NCBI GenBank assembly: GCA_041552055.1
Contig: JBFELO010000037.1
Span: 1-34,773, forward strand
DNA: 34,773 nt
Origin: JBFELO01 sp041552055
GTDB taxonomy: Bacteria; Acidobacteriota; Thermoanaerobaculia; Thermoanaerobaculales; Sulfomarinibacteraceae
Reading direction: 5' to 3'
The notes beneath the pieces are model-generated. The model worked only from the letters and a program-made list of their open reading frames with translations. It was not told where the DNA came from and made no database searches. The first letter of the stretch is position 1, and each line of letters starts with the position of its first letter. Made by a program: the position numbers and the translations under genes. Shown here in pieces: positions 1 through 8,500 of this stretch.

Positions 1-59
1 CACCCATCCTCGTCGTCAGATTCATCGTCATCGTCATCGCCGGCGGTCCGTCGCCCGCG

Positions 60-2510
60 TCACTCGTACCGCAGAGCGTCCAACGGTTTCATGCTCGCAG
101 CGCGATGCGCCGGCAGATAGGACGCGAGCAGGGCCGCGCCGACCAACACCACCGAGACCGCGGCGTAGGTCAGCGGATCCGTGGGCGTGACACCGTACAG
201 CTGAGACGCGACCACACGTCCCGACAACACCGAACCGACCACGCCGAGAACGACTCCGGCGACCGCCATGACCAAACCCTGACCGAGGACCATCCGATGG
301 ATGTGTTCCGGATCGGCGCCGAGCGCCATCCGGATTCCGATCTCGCGCGTACGAAGGCTCACCACATACGAGATCACGCCGTACAGTCCCACCAAACCGA
401 GCACCATGGCGACGCACGCGGCCACCACGAGCAGGGTCATGGTGAATCTCGTCCTCGCAGTCGCGATTTCCACGACATCCTCCATGGATCGGATGTTGGC
501 CACCGGGACGTCCGAATCCACCTCCCAGACCTGATCGACTGCAGCCTGCACCACCGAGGCACTCGAAAGACCTGTCTCGATGACGAGCTCCAGCTGATTG
601 GCGAACAGGCGATCTTGAGTGCCCACCCTGAGCGACCAGAAGGGGTAGTACACGGCGTCGGTGAGGCCGTCGGCCAGGCCTTCGTACGGCACGTCCACCA
701 CGACCCCGACAATGGTGTACCAGGTGCCTCCGTCCTGTGGACTACCCGGCATCATCCTGCGGCCGACCGCTCTCCCCGGGTCGTCCCAGAAGCGTCTCGC
801 CAACGCCTCGCTGATCATCGCCGTTCTGGCCCCGCCTCCCAGGTCTTCGACACCGAGGCGTCGCCCCGCCACCATCGGGACGCCGAGTGCGACCAGTGCG
901 TCGGGCACCACCAGGTGGGTCACGTAGTTGGGCTCGATGTCGTCCTCCTCCAACGGCGAGTCCTCGAAGCTGTGGCCGAGCAGGATGCCTTCCGAATCCA
1001 ACGGAACGCCGGTGATCATTCCCACCGTTTTCACACCCGGGAGCGAACCGACGCGCTCCTGCACCTCGCGGTAGAAGGCGAGTGATTCGGCCGGGCTCGG
1101 GTACTCGGAGTCCGGGATTGCCAGCCGCATCGCGATCACATCGGTCGGGTCGCAGCCGAGATCGGTGGCCAACAGAGCGGTGAAACTGCGTATCATCAAG
1201 CCCGACAGCACCATCAGGACGAGGGCCAGCGAGAGCTGGAACACCACCAGCAGACCGCGGATCCGTTGTCGCGGCGGACCACTTGTGGAGCTCCTGCCGC
1301 CATCCTGCAGGGCAGACGACGGATCGTCGCGAGCGCGGACGCCGGACACCAGTCCGAACACGAGCCCGCACAGCACCGAGACCGCAGCGGTGAACACGAT
1401 CACGGGGAGGCGCACGCCGACGTCTTCGAGACGGGGGATGTCGGTCGGCGCGAGCGCCGACAGCACGTGGATCCCGACGGTGGCCAGCACCAACCCGCCG
1501 ACTCCCCCGGCGAGGGCGACAACCAGGCTCTCCACGACCGTACCTCGAGCGATGGCACCGCGACCCGCTCCGAGAGCGGATCGGACCGCCGTCTCCTGCT
1601 GGCGTCCCTCGGTCCGCACGAGGAAGAGGTTGGCGACGTTGGCAATCGCGATCGCCAGGACCGCGCTGACACAGCCGAACAGGATCCAGAGCACACGTTC
1701 GACCCCGCCGACAACGTCGTCTCTGAGTGACGACACTCTCGCCCCTATATCGGCTTTCTCGAAAGCCCTGCGCGTGGCCTCCGGGTCCGGAAACGCCTCG
1801 TGGACGCGGTCGACCAGCGCACTCATCTCACGCTGCGCCGTCGCTCGAGTGATTCCCGGTCGAAGCCGCGCGATGCAAACGTTTCCCCACAGTCCGCGTT
1901 CGGGATCGGATCGATCGATCACCATGGGCAGGAAGAGGTCCGCATCCACCGTGGCGACACGAAATCGCGGCGGCATCACGCCCAGCACCGTGCGCGCGAC
2001 CCCGTCGACCCGAATCTCGCTGCCCACCACCCCGGGATCGCCGCCATATCGGCGTTGCCAGAGCGAGTGGCCCAGAATCACCGTCGGATCGGCGCCCGGC
2101 TCACTCTCCTCCTCGCGGAACCCCCGTCCGTGTTGGGGCCGGATTCCCAGAACACGGAGCAGCGAAGGCGTGACCTTTACCGATGGCAGCTGCTCGGGCT
2201 GATCGCCGCCGGTGAGTCCGGCTTCACCGGACAGGTAGAGTCCCATGTCCTCGAATACGTGGTTTTGCTCGCGATAGAACAGGTAGCTGACGTGGGCGTG
2301 AGGCCACCGATCGTGGACAGGATCGCTGTGCCACACTCCGACGAGCGATTCCGGCTCGGGATACGGCAGCGGGCTGATCAACACCGCGTGGATGACGCTG
2401 AAGACTGCGGCGCTGGCGCCGATTCCCACGGCCAGCGTGCCGATCGCCAGCACCGAAAACAGCGGACTTCGCAGTACCCTTCGCAGGGCCGTTCGCAGCT
2501 CGTTCAACAT
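60..2510 (-). CDS. Duplicated orphan ABC permease (MacB/FtsX superfamily, ADOP type)
   Basis: Predicted inner-membrane permease of 816 residues with the duplicated MacB/FtsX layout. One transmembrane helix (about 17-44) leads into a MacB-type periplasmic domain, followed by three helices (about 272-298, 325-350, 367-392). A second single helix (about 418-442) leads into a second periplasmic domain, and three helices close the protein (about 691-805). The FtsX signatures ETAVRSALGA and EIGIRMALGA and the C-terminal PLDALRYE are visible. This eight-helix architecture is typical of the acidobacterial duplicated orphan permeases, which lack an adjacent ATPase; none is encoded here either. MacB relatives move lipoproteins, peptides or drugs, but the substrate here is unknown. 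The start at MLNELRTALRR was chosen because family members begin there and the frame further upstream looks non-coding. No clear Shine-Dalgarno precedes it. A promoter-like site lies just upstream. Confidence 0.9.
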   Translation of the reverse strand: MLNELRTALRRVLRSPLFSVLAIGTLAVGIGASAAVFSVIHAVLISPLPYPEPESLVGVWHSDPVHDRWPHAHVSYLFYREQNHVFEDMGLYLSGEAGLTGGDQPEQLPSVKVTPSLLRVLGIRPQHGRGFREEESEPGADPTVILGHSLWQRRYGGDPGVVGSEIRVDGVARTVLGVMPPRFRVATVDADLFLPMVIDRSDPERGLWGNVCIARLRPGITRATAQREMSALVDRVHEAFPDPEATRRAFEKADIGARVSSLRDDVVGGVERVLWILFGCVSAVLAIAIANVANLFLVRTEGRQQETAVRSALGAGRGAIARGTVVESLVVALAGGVGGLVLATVGIHVLSALAPTDIPRLEDVGVRLPVIVFTAAVSVLCGLVFGLVSGVRARDDPSSALQDGGRSSTSGPPRQRIRGLLVVFQLSLALVLMVLSGLMIRSFTALLATDLGCDPTDVIAMRLAIPDSEYPSPAESLAFYREVQERVGSLPGVKTVGMITGVPLDSEGILLGHSFEDSPLEEDDIEPNYVTHLVVPDALVALGVPMVAGRRLGVEDLGGGARTAMISEALARRFWDDPGRAVGRRMMPGSPQDGGTWYTIVGVVVDVPYEGLADGLTDAVYYPFWSLRVGTQDRLFANQLELVIETGLSSASVVQAAVDQVWEVDSDVPVANIRSMEDVVEIATARTRFTMTLLVVAACVAMVLGLVGLYGVISYVVSLRTREIGIRMALGADPEHIHRMVLGQGLVMAVAGVVLGVVGSVLSGRVVASQLYGVTPTDPLTYAAVSVVLVGAALLASYLPAHRAASMKPLDALRYE

Positions 2511-2537
2511 GGCGCCGGTGCCCGGTCGTGACTCTGA

Positions 2538-2564
2538 ATTATCATCATTCCGGAACGTGAGCAA
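2538..2564 (-). promoter_or_regulatory. Candidate promoter for the orphan permease
   Basis: On the minus strand a GATAAT hexamer (2538-2543, five of six matches to the -10 consensus) lies 15 bases downstream of TTGCTC (2559-2564), a partial -35. The predicted start of transcription would give a leader of about 20 bases before the ATG at 2510. The 15-base spacer is short, so this is a candidate only. Confidence 0.3.
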
Positions 2565-2644
2565 GACCGGTGCCACCTGGAAGGCGGCACGAATCCCCTG
2601 GTGGATACCGTTCGAGTCGAGGCCCCATCGTCGAGCTGTCCGCT

Positions 2645-2680
2645 CATGGGAAAAGGGTTTCCCATGGGCGGACACCGCCC
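2645..2680. repeat. Two overlapping inverted repeats (operator or hairpin candidate)
   Basis: CATGGGAAA (2645-2653) and TTTCCCATG (2658-2666) form a perfect 9-base inverted repeat around a 4-base centre. Overlapping its right edge, GGGCGG (2666-2671) and CCGCCC (2675-2680) form a perfect 6-base inverted repeat around ACA. Using one hairpin would disturb the other. No T-run follows on either strand, which argues against a standard terminator. The position, about 135-170 bases upstream of the permease start, would suit a regulator-binding site. Function unknown. Confidence 0.5.
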
Positions 2681-2843
2681 CATGAAATCAACTCTTCCCG
2701 ATATGAGGATCGAGGATCGCGCATCGAAGCCTGCTGCACGGCGCGGACGCAATCTCGAACGGAAAAACAACCGGTCGGTGAAGCATCCCGTGGTCGCTCT
2801 CTCGATCAGGCTCTTCGCTTCGACCAGACGCTCGGAGACGTCT

Positions 2844-3185
2844 TCAGTCCGTGGCCTCGACCGCCACCTCATCACAGATCTCGTCGCGAAGATAACCCTT
2901 CACAACGTCGTGCGGGGCTCCTGGCGGTGCGCCTTCAACCACCTTGATGCCAGATCCCTCGAACACATGACGCTGACTCGCCGTCAATTCACCGAGCAAC
3001 AGAAGGTCGATGCGCTCCGATGCGAGCCAGCGGGCCAGGTCCGGTGGGTCGAGCGATATCGGGTCGGCGCGACCTGCGCTCAATATTCGCCGTTCGACGC
3101 AGTCCACCTCGACGAAGTCGAACTGCTCTCCCTGTTCGAGCCGCGGCGCCACAATCCCACGAGCCAGAGGAATCGCGAGCTTCAT
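2844..3185 (-). CDS. NifX/NifB-type dinitrogenase cofactor-domain protein
   Basis: A 113-residue protein made of a single NifX-like (dinitrogenase iron-molybdenum cofactor binding) domain. The pattern of an N-terminal strand (MKLAIPLARG), a central LLLGEL segment followed by a helix, and IKVVEGAPPG leading to a C-terminal helix matches the family. Members bind or carry metal clusters; many stand-alone copies lie outside nitrogenase loci and have no proven role. AGGAGG sits 5 bases before the ATG. The gene is last in the bifurcating-enzyme operon, 36 bases after the glutamate-synthase-like gene, so a role in handling a metal cluster or redox sensing for that complex is possible but unproven. 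No nitrogenase genes are present. The few cysteines (two, at about residues 29 and 104) do not form an obvious cluster motif. Confidence 0.75.
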   Translation of the reverse strand: MKLAIPLARGIVAPRLEQGEQFDFVEVDCVERRILSAGRADPISLDPPDLARWLASERIDLLLLGELTASQRHVFEGSGIKVVEGAPPGAPHDVVKGYLRDEICDEVAVEATD

Positions 3186-3221
3186 GGTTTCCTCCTCTGC
3201 CTGGGCAGTGGTGAGGTCGTC

Positions 3222-4811
3222 TCACTGCTTGCCGTTGAGAATACCCTCCACCAGCTCACTGTCAACTTCCAGCATGTACCGGATGCCGCTCACCTCGGCG
3301 GCCTCGTGGGTGAGGCACGCGAGATCATCCCGGGAGAGGTGCTCCATCGCGAACTTGCGGGAGCCGCACATCAACTGGCGCAGCCCCTGGGCGAGACGCT
3401 CGTAGTACGTGTACAGCCCGATCGCCCCGGTGGGCAACCTCTCGAACGCCTCGTCACCGAGCTTTTGCCGCAGCTCTGCCGAGGTGACGAAGATTTCGTC
3501 CCGGGTCCTACCAAACCTCTCGACGTAGACGGGGATCTCCCCTTCATCGATGCTTCGACCGATGGTCTTGCCGACCATCGCCGCGGCGATCGGGGACCGA
3601 GCCATGCCGATCAGCTTGACGAAAGGTGCCCCGAGGGCGAGTCCCTTGAAGATCTGATCCTCGAAAACGAAACCGCCTGCAAGTGCCATGGTGGGCAGCG
3701 GCCGGCCCTGGTCTGCCAGCTGGCGGCCGTATCGATACAGCAGGGAATGCAGTTCGACCGGAGGAACTCCCCACTCGTTCATCATGTGCCACGGACTCAT
3801 GCCGGTGCCACCTCCGGCTCCATCCACGGTGAGCAGGTCAATGCCGTACGCGGAGGACCAGGCCACCGCCCGAGCCAAATCGGCCGGCCGGTAGGCACCG
3901 GTCTTCAGGAAGACGTACCTGGCGCCGGCCTCACGGAGTTCCTCGACCCGCCTGGCGAAGGCCTCCTCCTCGACCATGCCGACCCTGGAGTGACGCTCGA
4001 ACTCGTGGAAGGTGCCACGTTCGTACGACTTGATGACGTGCTCATCGGTGGGGTCGGGAAGCACCACGTAGCCCCGCCGATAGAGCTCCTGCGCCTTTCT
4101 GAGGTCCTTGATCTTGACCTCGCCGCCGATGTTCTTGGCACCCTGGCCCCACTTGAGCTCGACGACCTCGACACCGAGCTGCTGGATCGCGTACTCCTGC
4201 GCCCCCAGTCGTGTGTCCTCGACGTTTGCCTGGACGATGATCGCACCGTACCCGTCGATCTGGTGATCCTGGTAGAGCTTGATGCGTCGCTTGAGATCCA
4301 CGGTGTCGACGACCCGGCCGTCCTCGATCGTGGCCTCCATGTCCATGCCGACCACGTTCTCGCCGATGGTGAGGCCGGTGCCAGACAGGGCCGAGCCGAT
4401 GGCGAGCCCCTCCCAGTTGTTCTTGGCCACATCTGTCGACCCGATTCCTGGAATGATCCACGGGTAGCGGAACTTCAGCCCCCCGTCGTGGCCGAACCGG
4501 ACCTCCAGGTCGACAGCGGGGAAGATGGCCTTGTCGCTGTCGGCCTCTATGCCCTGCGCCCCCACCGCGGTTCCCATGATGTTGAAGTGGGAGTAATCCA
4601 CCGGATAGAACTTCTCACCGGCGGTGGTGATCACGCCGAACGGCTGCGGGTAGATCACCTCGTGACCGCGGTAGGCAGACTTGCCGATCTCACACATGCC
4701 GACGCACCCGTCGACGCAGGTGACGCACATTCCCGAAGCCGGCACCACCGAATCCTCGGTGCGGTTCTTGGTGAGCGTTGCCGCCGTCGCGTTGATTCTC
4801 GACAGGGACAT
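3222..4811 (-). CDS. FMN-binding glutamate-synthase-domain protein (GltB domain 2-like)
   Basis: A 529-residue protein with the FMN/2-oxoglutarate TIM-barrel of glutamate synthase large subunits but no N-terminal glutaminase domain and no C-terminal beta-helix domain. Family motifs visible are WGQGAK (221-226) followed by IGGEVKI, the FMN-loop DGAGGGTGMSP (330-340), and ALAGGFVFEDQI (376-387). Two oddities stand out. The C-x5-C-x4-C triad that binds the 3Fe-4S cluster of true glutamate synthases is absent; the expected stretch near 398-415 (KLIGMARSPIAAAMVGK) has no cysteine. Instead there is an N-terminal C29-x2-C32-x3-C36-x3-C40 motif that could hold a different cluster. The start at 4811 is preferred over one 66 bases upstream because AGGAGG lies 7 bases before it. 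The gene sits 20 bases after the iron-sulfur subunit gene, inside the operon. Electron transfer from the complex to this flavoprotein is inferred. The true substrate may not be glutamate. Confidence 0.85.
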   Translation of the reverse strand: MSLSRINATAATLTKNRTEDSVVPASGMCVTCVDGCVGMCEIGKSAYRGHEVIYPQPFGVITTAGEKFYPVDYSHFNIMGTAVGAQGIEADSDKAIFPAVDLEVRFGHDGGLKFRYPWIIPGIGSTDVAKNNWEGLAIGSALSGTGLTIGENVVGMDMEATIEDGRVVDTVDLKRRIKLYQDHQIDGYGAIIVQANVEDTRLGAQEYAIQQLGVEVVELKWGQGAKNIGGEVKIKDLRKAQELYRRGYVVLPDPTDEHVIKSYERGTFHEFERHSRVGMVEEEAFARRVEELREAGARYVFLKTGAYRPADLARAVAWSSAYGIDLLTVDGAGGGTGMSPWHMMNEWGVPPVELHSLLYRYGRQLADQGRPLPTMALAGGFVFEDQIFKGLALGAPFVKLIGMARSPIAAAMVGKTIGRSIDEGEIPVYVERFGRTRDEIFVTSAELRQKLGDEAFERLPTGAIGLYTYYERLAQGLRQLMCGSRKFAMEHLSRDDLACLTHEAAEVSGIRYMLEVDSELVEGILNGKQ

Positions 4812-4818
4812 GTCCGTT

Positions 4819-4824
4819 CCTCCT
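4819..4824 (-). promoter_or_regulatory. Ribosome-binding site deciding the GltB-like start
   Basis: A perfect AGGAGG on the minus strand lies 7 bases upstream of the ATG at 4811. No comparable site precedes the longer in-frame start at 4877, which would also overlap the preceding gene. Confidence 0.75.
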
Positions 4825-4831
4825 CCAGCCT

Positions 4832-5509
4832 TCAATCTGGTTTGATTTCGCAGGCCACACAGGGAACCATGTAGCACATCAGATCATCGAATCGAGGCTT
4901 CTCCAAGCACGGCGCCGCCAGATTCGCGCAGGCTCCACACACGGCCGCATCGGAATCCGTGAAAGTGCACCGCAGCTCGCAGACCGGACACACATAGATG
5001 CATCCGCCACACAGACGGCAGGTTTCCGAATGGGCGTCGAACGGCGTGCCGATCGTCCGCTCCTGTCCCCGCCCCTGAAATCCGATGGCGCCGGCCGCCA
5101 TCTGTTCGGCACACATCCGAACGCAGCGACCGCACAGAATGCAGTCCTCCTGCTCCTGCCGGAAACGCTGTTGCCGAACGTCGAGGGATGACGCGATGTC
5201 CTGGATGGTCTTGGACTGTGGGCATGACGCGAGCATCAGCTCGACGATCATGCGGCGCGCCCGGATGACTCGAGCAGACGCAGTGCGAACCTTGAGACCC
5301 GCCTGCACCGGATATGTGCACGCGGTCACCAGCTTGGCCGAGGGTCCTCCTCCCACCTCCACCACGCAGAGGCGGCACGCGCCGTAGGGCGTCAAGCCTT
5401 CCAAGTGACACAGCGTCGGAATCGAAAAACCGAGAAACTGCGCTGCCTCCAGCAGGGTGCTGCCCCTCTCGACTGTGACTTCGAGCCCGTTGATGGTGAG
5501 CGAAACCAT
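4832..5509 (-). CDS. Multi-cluster iron-sulfur subunit (HydA/NuoG N-terminal type, no H-cluster)
   Basis: A 225-residue electron-transfer protein. Residues 1-70 form a plant-type 2Fe-2S ferredoxin domain (C34, C45, C48, C64) as at the N-terminus of NuoG and of HydA of bifurcating hydrogenases. Two 4Fe-4S motifs follow: C123-x2-C126-x2-C129-x3-C133 and C164-x2-C167-x2-C170-x3-C174. The His-Cys cluster usual between these domains (H-x3-C-x2-C-x5-C) is missing; only C96 remains there. The C-terminus is unusually cysteine-rich (C177, C181, C191, C194, C201, C212, C217, C220), enough for further cluster or zinc sites. The H-cluster domain is absent, so this is not a hydrogenase. Start: ATG at 5509 with GGAGG 8 bases upstream; the frame before it overlaps the previous gene. 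It follows the HydB-NfnB gene by 4 bases, so translation is probably coupled. Likely role: ferredoxin-side wiring of the transhydrogenase. Confidence 0.88.
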   Translation of the reverse strand: MVSLTINGLEVTVERGSTLLEAAQFLGFSIPTLCHLEGLTPYGACRLCVVEVGGGPSAKLVTACTYPVQAGLKVRTASARVIRARRMIVELMLASCPQSKTIQDIASSLDVRQQRFRQEQEDCILCGRCVRMCAEQMAAGAIGFQGRGQERTIGTPFDAHSETCRLCGGCIYVCPVCELRCTFTDSDAAVCGACANLAAPCLEKPRFDDLMCYMVPCVACEIKPD

Positions 5510-5513
5510 GCTG

Positions 5514-8500
5514 CTACCCTCCCACCGTCGCTTCATCCATCTCGGCGTCCACCTCTGTCCGTGCCGGTGACTGCGGGTCATCGCGTTTGGTGAATTCAAG
5601 GTCGCACCGCAGACATCGGCTGGCCTCGCAGTGCGCCTCCTCGGGCGACAGCGTCACCTCCACCTCCGCGAAGTTGCGTTTGCGCCACTCCACGGACGCG
5701 CGTGGTGTTTCGATGCGGTCGACGCCAGGCGGTCCCTCACTCTCCTCCTGAGCAGGCTCCACGTATTCGCTCGGCAGGCAACTCGCCACCGGGAGCTCGA
5801 GTGGCAGGCCACGGAGGTGCCGCTCGATCATCGATGCCGCTCTCTTGCCGGCGGCGATGGCGTCGACAATGGTGTTCGGCCCGGTCACAACGTCCCCGGC
5901 CGCAAACACGCCCGGTCGGCTGGCGAGCAGGTTATTGGGATCCACCTTGACCGTGTTCCATTCCGTCGTCTCGATACCGCCGGAACGCGCCGGCGTGATC
6001 GAGTCGACTCCGGAATCCTCGCTGATGGCAACGATCAGCGTATCGAGCTCGATGGTGAACTCGCTGTCCTCCAGCGGCACCGGTCGCCGTCGTCCGCTGG
6101 AGTCGGGTGCGCCGAGCGTGTTGCGGACACATTCGAGGTGCGAGAACACCCCGCTCGTGGTCCTGATCCCCGTGGGAGTCACCAGGGTCTTGAGGGTCAT
6201 CCCTTCTTCGAGCGCGGCTTCGATTTCCTCAGCGAAGGCCGGCATCTCGGCGCGCGTTCGGCGGTAGAGGACGGTCACACTGTCCACGTCGCGTTGACGA
6301 ACAGCCGTCCGTGCCGCATCGATGGCCGAATTGCCGCCGCCGATGACTCCCACACGTCCCTTGGCCAGCTGTTCACCGCGCAGGTTGAAGGCCTTCAAGA
6401 ACTCGATGGACGGGAACACGCCGGGCGCATCTTCATTTTCCAGAGCCAACGGCCGGCTCTTGTGCGCGCCCATGGCGAGAAGTACCGCACCAAAACCTTC
6501 CTCGAATAATCCGTCGACGGTGACATCGCGCCCCAGGACCGTGTTGCATTGAACGATGATGTTGTCATCCAGCAGGGCTTCGATCTCACGGCGAACCCCT
6601 TCTGTCGGCAGTCGGTAGGGAGGAATGGCGCAGTACAGCATTCCGCCGGGCTCGGCCTCGGCCTCGAAAATCGTGACTTTGCACCCGACCAGCGACAGGT
6701 AGTGGGCGGCCGTGAGCCCGGCCGGGCCGCCGCCCACAATCGCCACACTGGGCACTTCCCCGTCGCCCCACGGCCTCCGCTCGGGTACGAAGGTCGAGGG
6801 ATCGAAGCGGTCGGTGATGAATCTCTTGAGCGACCTGATGGCGACCGCGGTGCCGCCGCTGGTGCCTGCCCGGCAGCGGTCCTCGCACGGATGGTCGCAG
6901 GCCCGGGCGCAAACCGACGGAAACGGGTTCACGCTTCGGATGACACGATACGCCTCCTGGTACTCGCCCCGGGCGATGTGGGCGACGTACCGCCATGCCT
7001 CGGTGCCCACGGGACACGCGGACTGGCACGGAGCCCCGACCAGTTGCTGGCATACGAACGCGTCGCACCTCTTGTCCACGATGTGGCGCTCGTACTCATG
7101 TCGAAAGTACCGCAGCGTGCTCAACACGGGATTCGCCGCCGATTGACCGAGGCCACACATGGAAGTGTCTTTCACGACGTGGGCCAGCTCCTCGAGTAGG
7201 TCCAGCTGATCCAGGGCGCCTCGCCCCTCCGAAATGTCCTCGAGGATTTCGTGCATGCGTTGGGTGCCCTTGCGGCAGGTGAAGCACTTGCCGCACGACT
7301 CGTCCTTGAGGAAGTTCATGAAGTACTTGGCGACGTCGACCATGCAGGTGTTCTCGTCCATCACGATCATGCCGCCGGAGCCCATGATCGAACCCGCCTC
7401 CACCAGACTGTCGTAATCGATCGGCAGGTCGAAACGCTCTGCCGGAATGCACCCGCCGGACGGTCCACCGGTCTGCACCGCCTTGACTCGCTTCCCCTTA
7501 GGCCCTCCGCCGATCTCGTGAACCACCTCGGCAATGGTGATGCCGAGCGGAACCTCCACCAGACCCGTGTTCTTGATCTTTCCCACCAGGGAGAAAATCT
7601 TGGTGCCGGTGTTGCCGGCGGTGCCGACCTTGGCGTACTCCTCCGCCCCACGGCTGATGATCACCGGTATGTTGGCGAGTGTCTCGACGTTGTTGATGCA
7701 GGTGGGGAATCCTCCGATGCCGCGCTCGATCGGGTACGGAGGACGCTGTCTGGGCTCGCCCATGAATCCCTCGATCGAGCGGATCAGGGCGGTTTCCTCA
7801 CCGCACACGAAGGCTCCCGCCCCCCGCACGATGTCCACGTCGAAGTCGATTCCGGTACCGAGTATGTCGGTACCGAGCAGGCCGAGGTCGCGCGCCTGGC
7901 GGATCGCGATCATCGCGTGTTTGATGGCTAGCGGATACTCGCTGCGGACGTAGATGAACCCCTCGCTGGCACCGATGGCGATACCGGCGATCAGCATGCC
8001 CTCGAGGATTGCGTGGGGATTGCCCTCGAGCAGGCTACGATCCATGTAGGCACCCGGATCGCCCTCGTCGCAGTTGCACACCACGTACTTCTGGCCCTGC
8101 CCGCCGGCCGACGCCCGCGCCAACTCCCACTTCGTCGCGGTCAGAAAGCCAGCCCCTCCGCGGCCGCGCAGGCCCGATCTCTTGACCTGGTCGAGAATCC
8201 AGTCGGGATCGTCCTGCAGCAGCACCTTCTCCAGAGCGCCGTAGCCTTCCTGCTCGAAGTACTGATAGATCCTGATCGGATCCAATTTCTGATTGTTGCC
8301 GAGTAAGGTCCTCTTCTGTTTCTTGAAAAACGGGATCTCGTTCTGATCGAAGTAGGGCTTCTGTTCATGAGCGTTTCTGTAGATGAGCTCGTCGTCCACG
8401 GTTCCCGTCAGAGCGGCCTCGATGACTCGGGGCACTTGATCCAGCTGGAGGTGGGGGTAGAGTCGGTTGCCCGGCTCCACGAGAACGAAGGGGTTCATCT

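Larger units (their letters stand above)
2511..2843. other. Gene-free gap between NifX-like gene and permease
   Basis: This 333-base stretch separates the operon ending at 2844 from the permease start at 2510, both on the minus strand. I see no credible coding frame. It contains a promoter-like pair for the permease and two overlapping inverted repeats at 2645-2680, listed separately. No hairpin followed by a T-run was seen, so the transcription stop of the upstream operon is not obvious. Confidence 0.6.

Noticed and set aside
1..59. On the minus strand, ATGACGATGACGATGAATC could begin a further gene downstream of the permease
   Set aside because: Only about 39 bases remain before the window edge and no ribosome-binding site is seen; it may equally be a short ATCGTC repeat.
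2844..3185. Reading the NifX-like gene as evidence for nitrogen fixation
   Set aside because: No nif structural or assembly genes are present, and stand-alone NifX-domain proteins are widespread in non-fixers.
2601..4874. A 757-codon open frame on the plus strand, antisense to the GltB-like and NifX-like genes
   Set aside because: High GC leaves long antisense frames open. Its product is rich in Asp, Leu, His and Val without recognisable domains, and it runs against genes with clear motifs and ribosome-binding sites.
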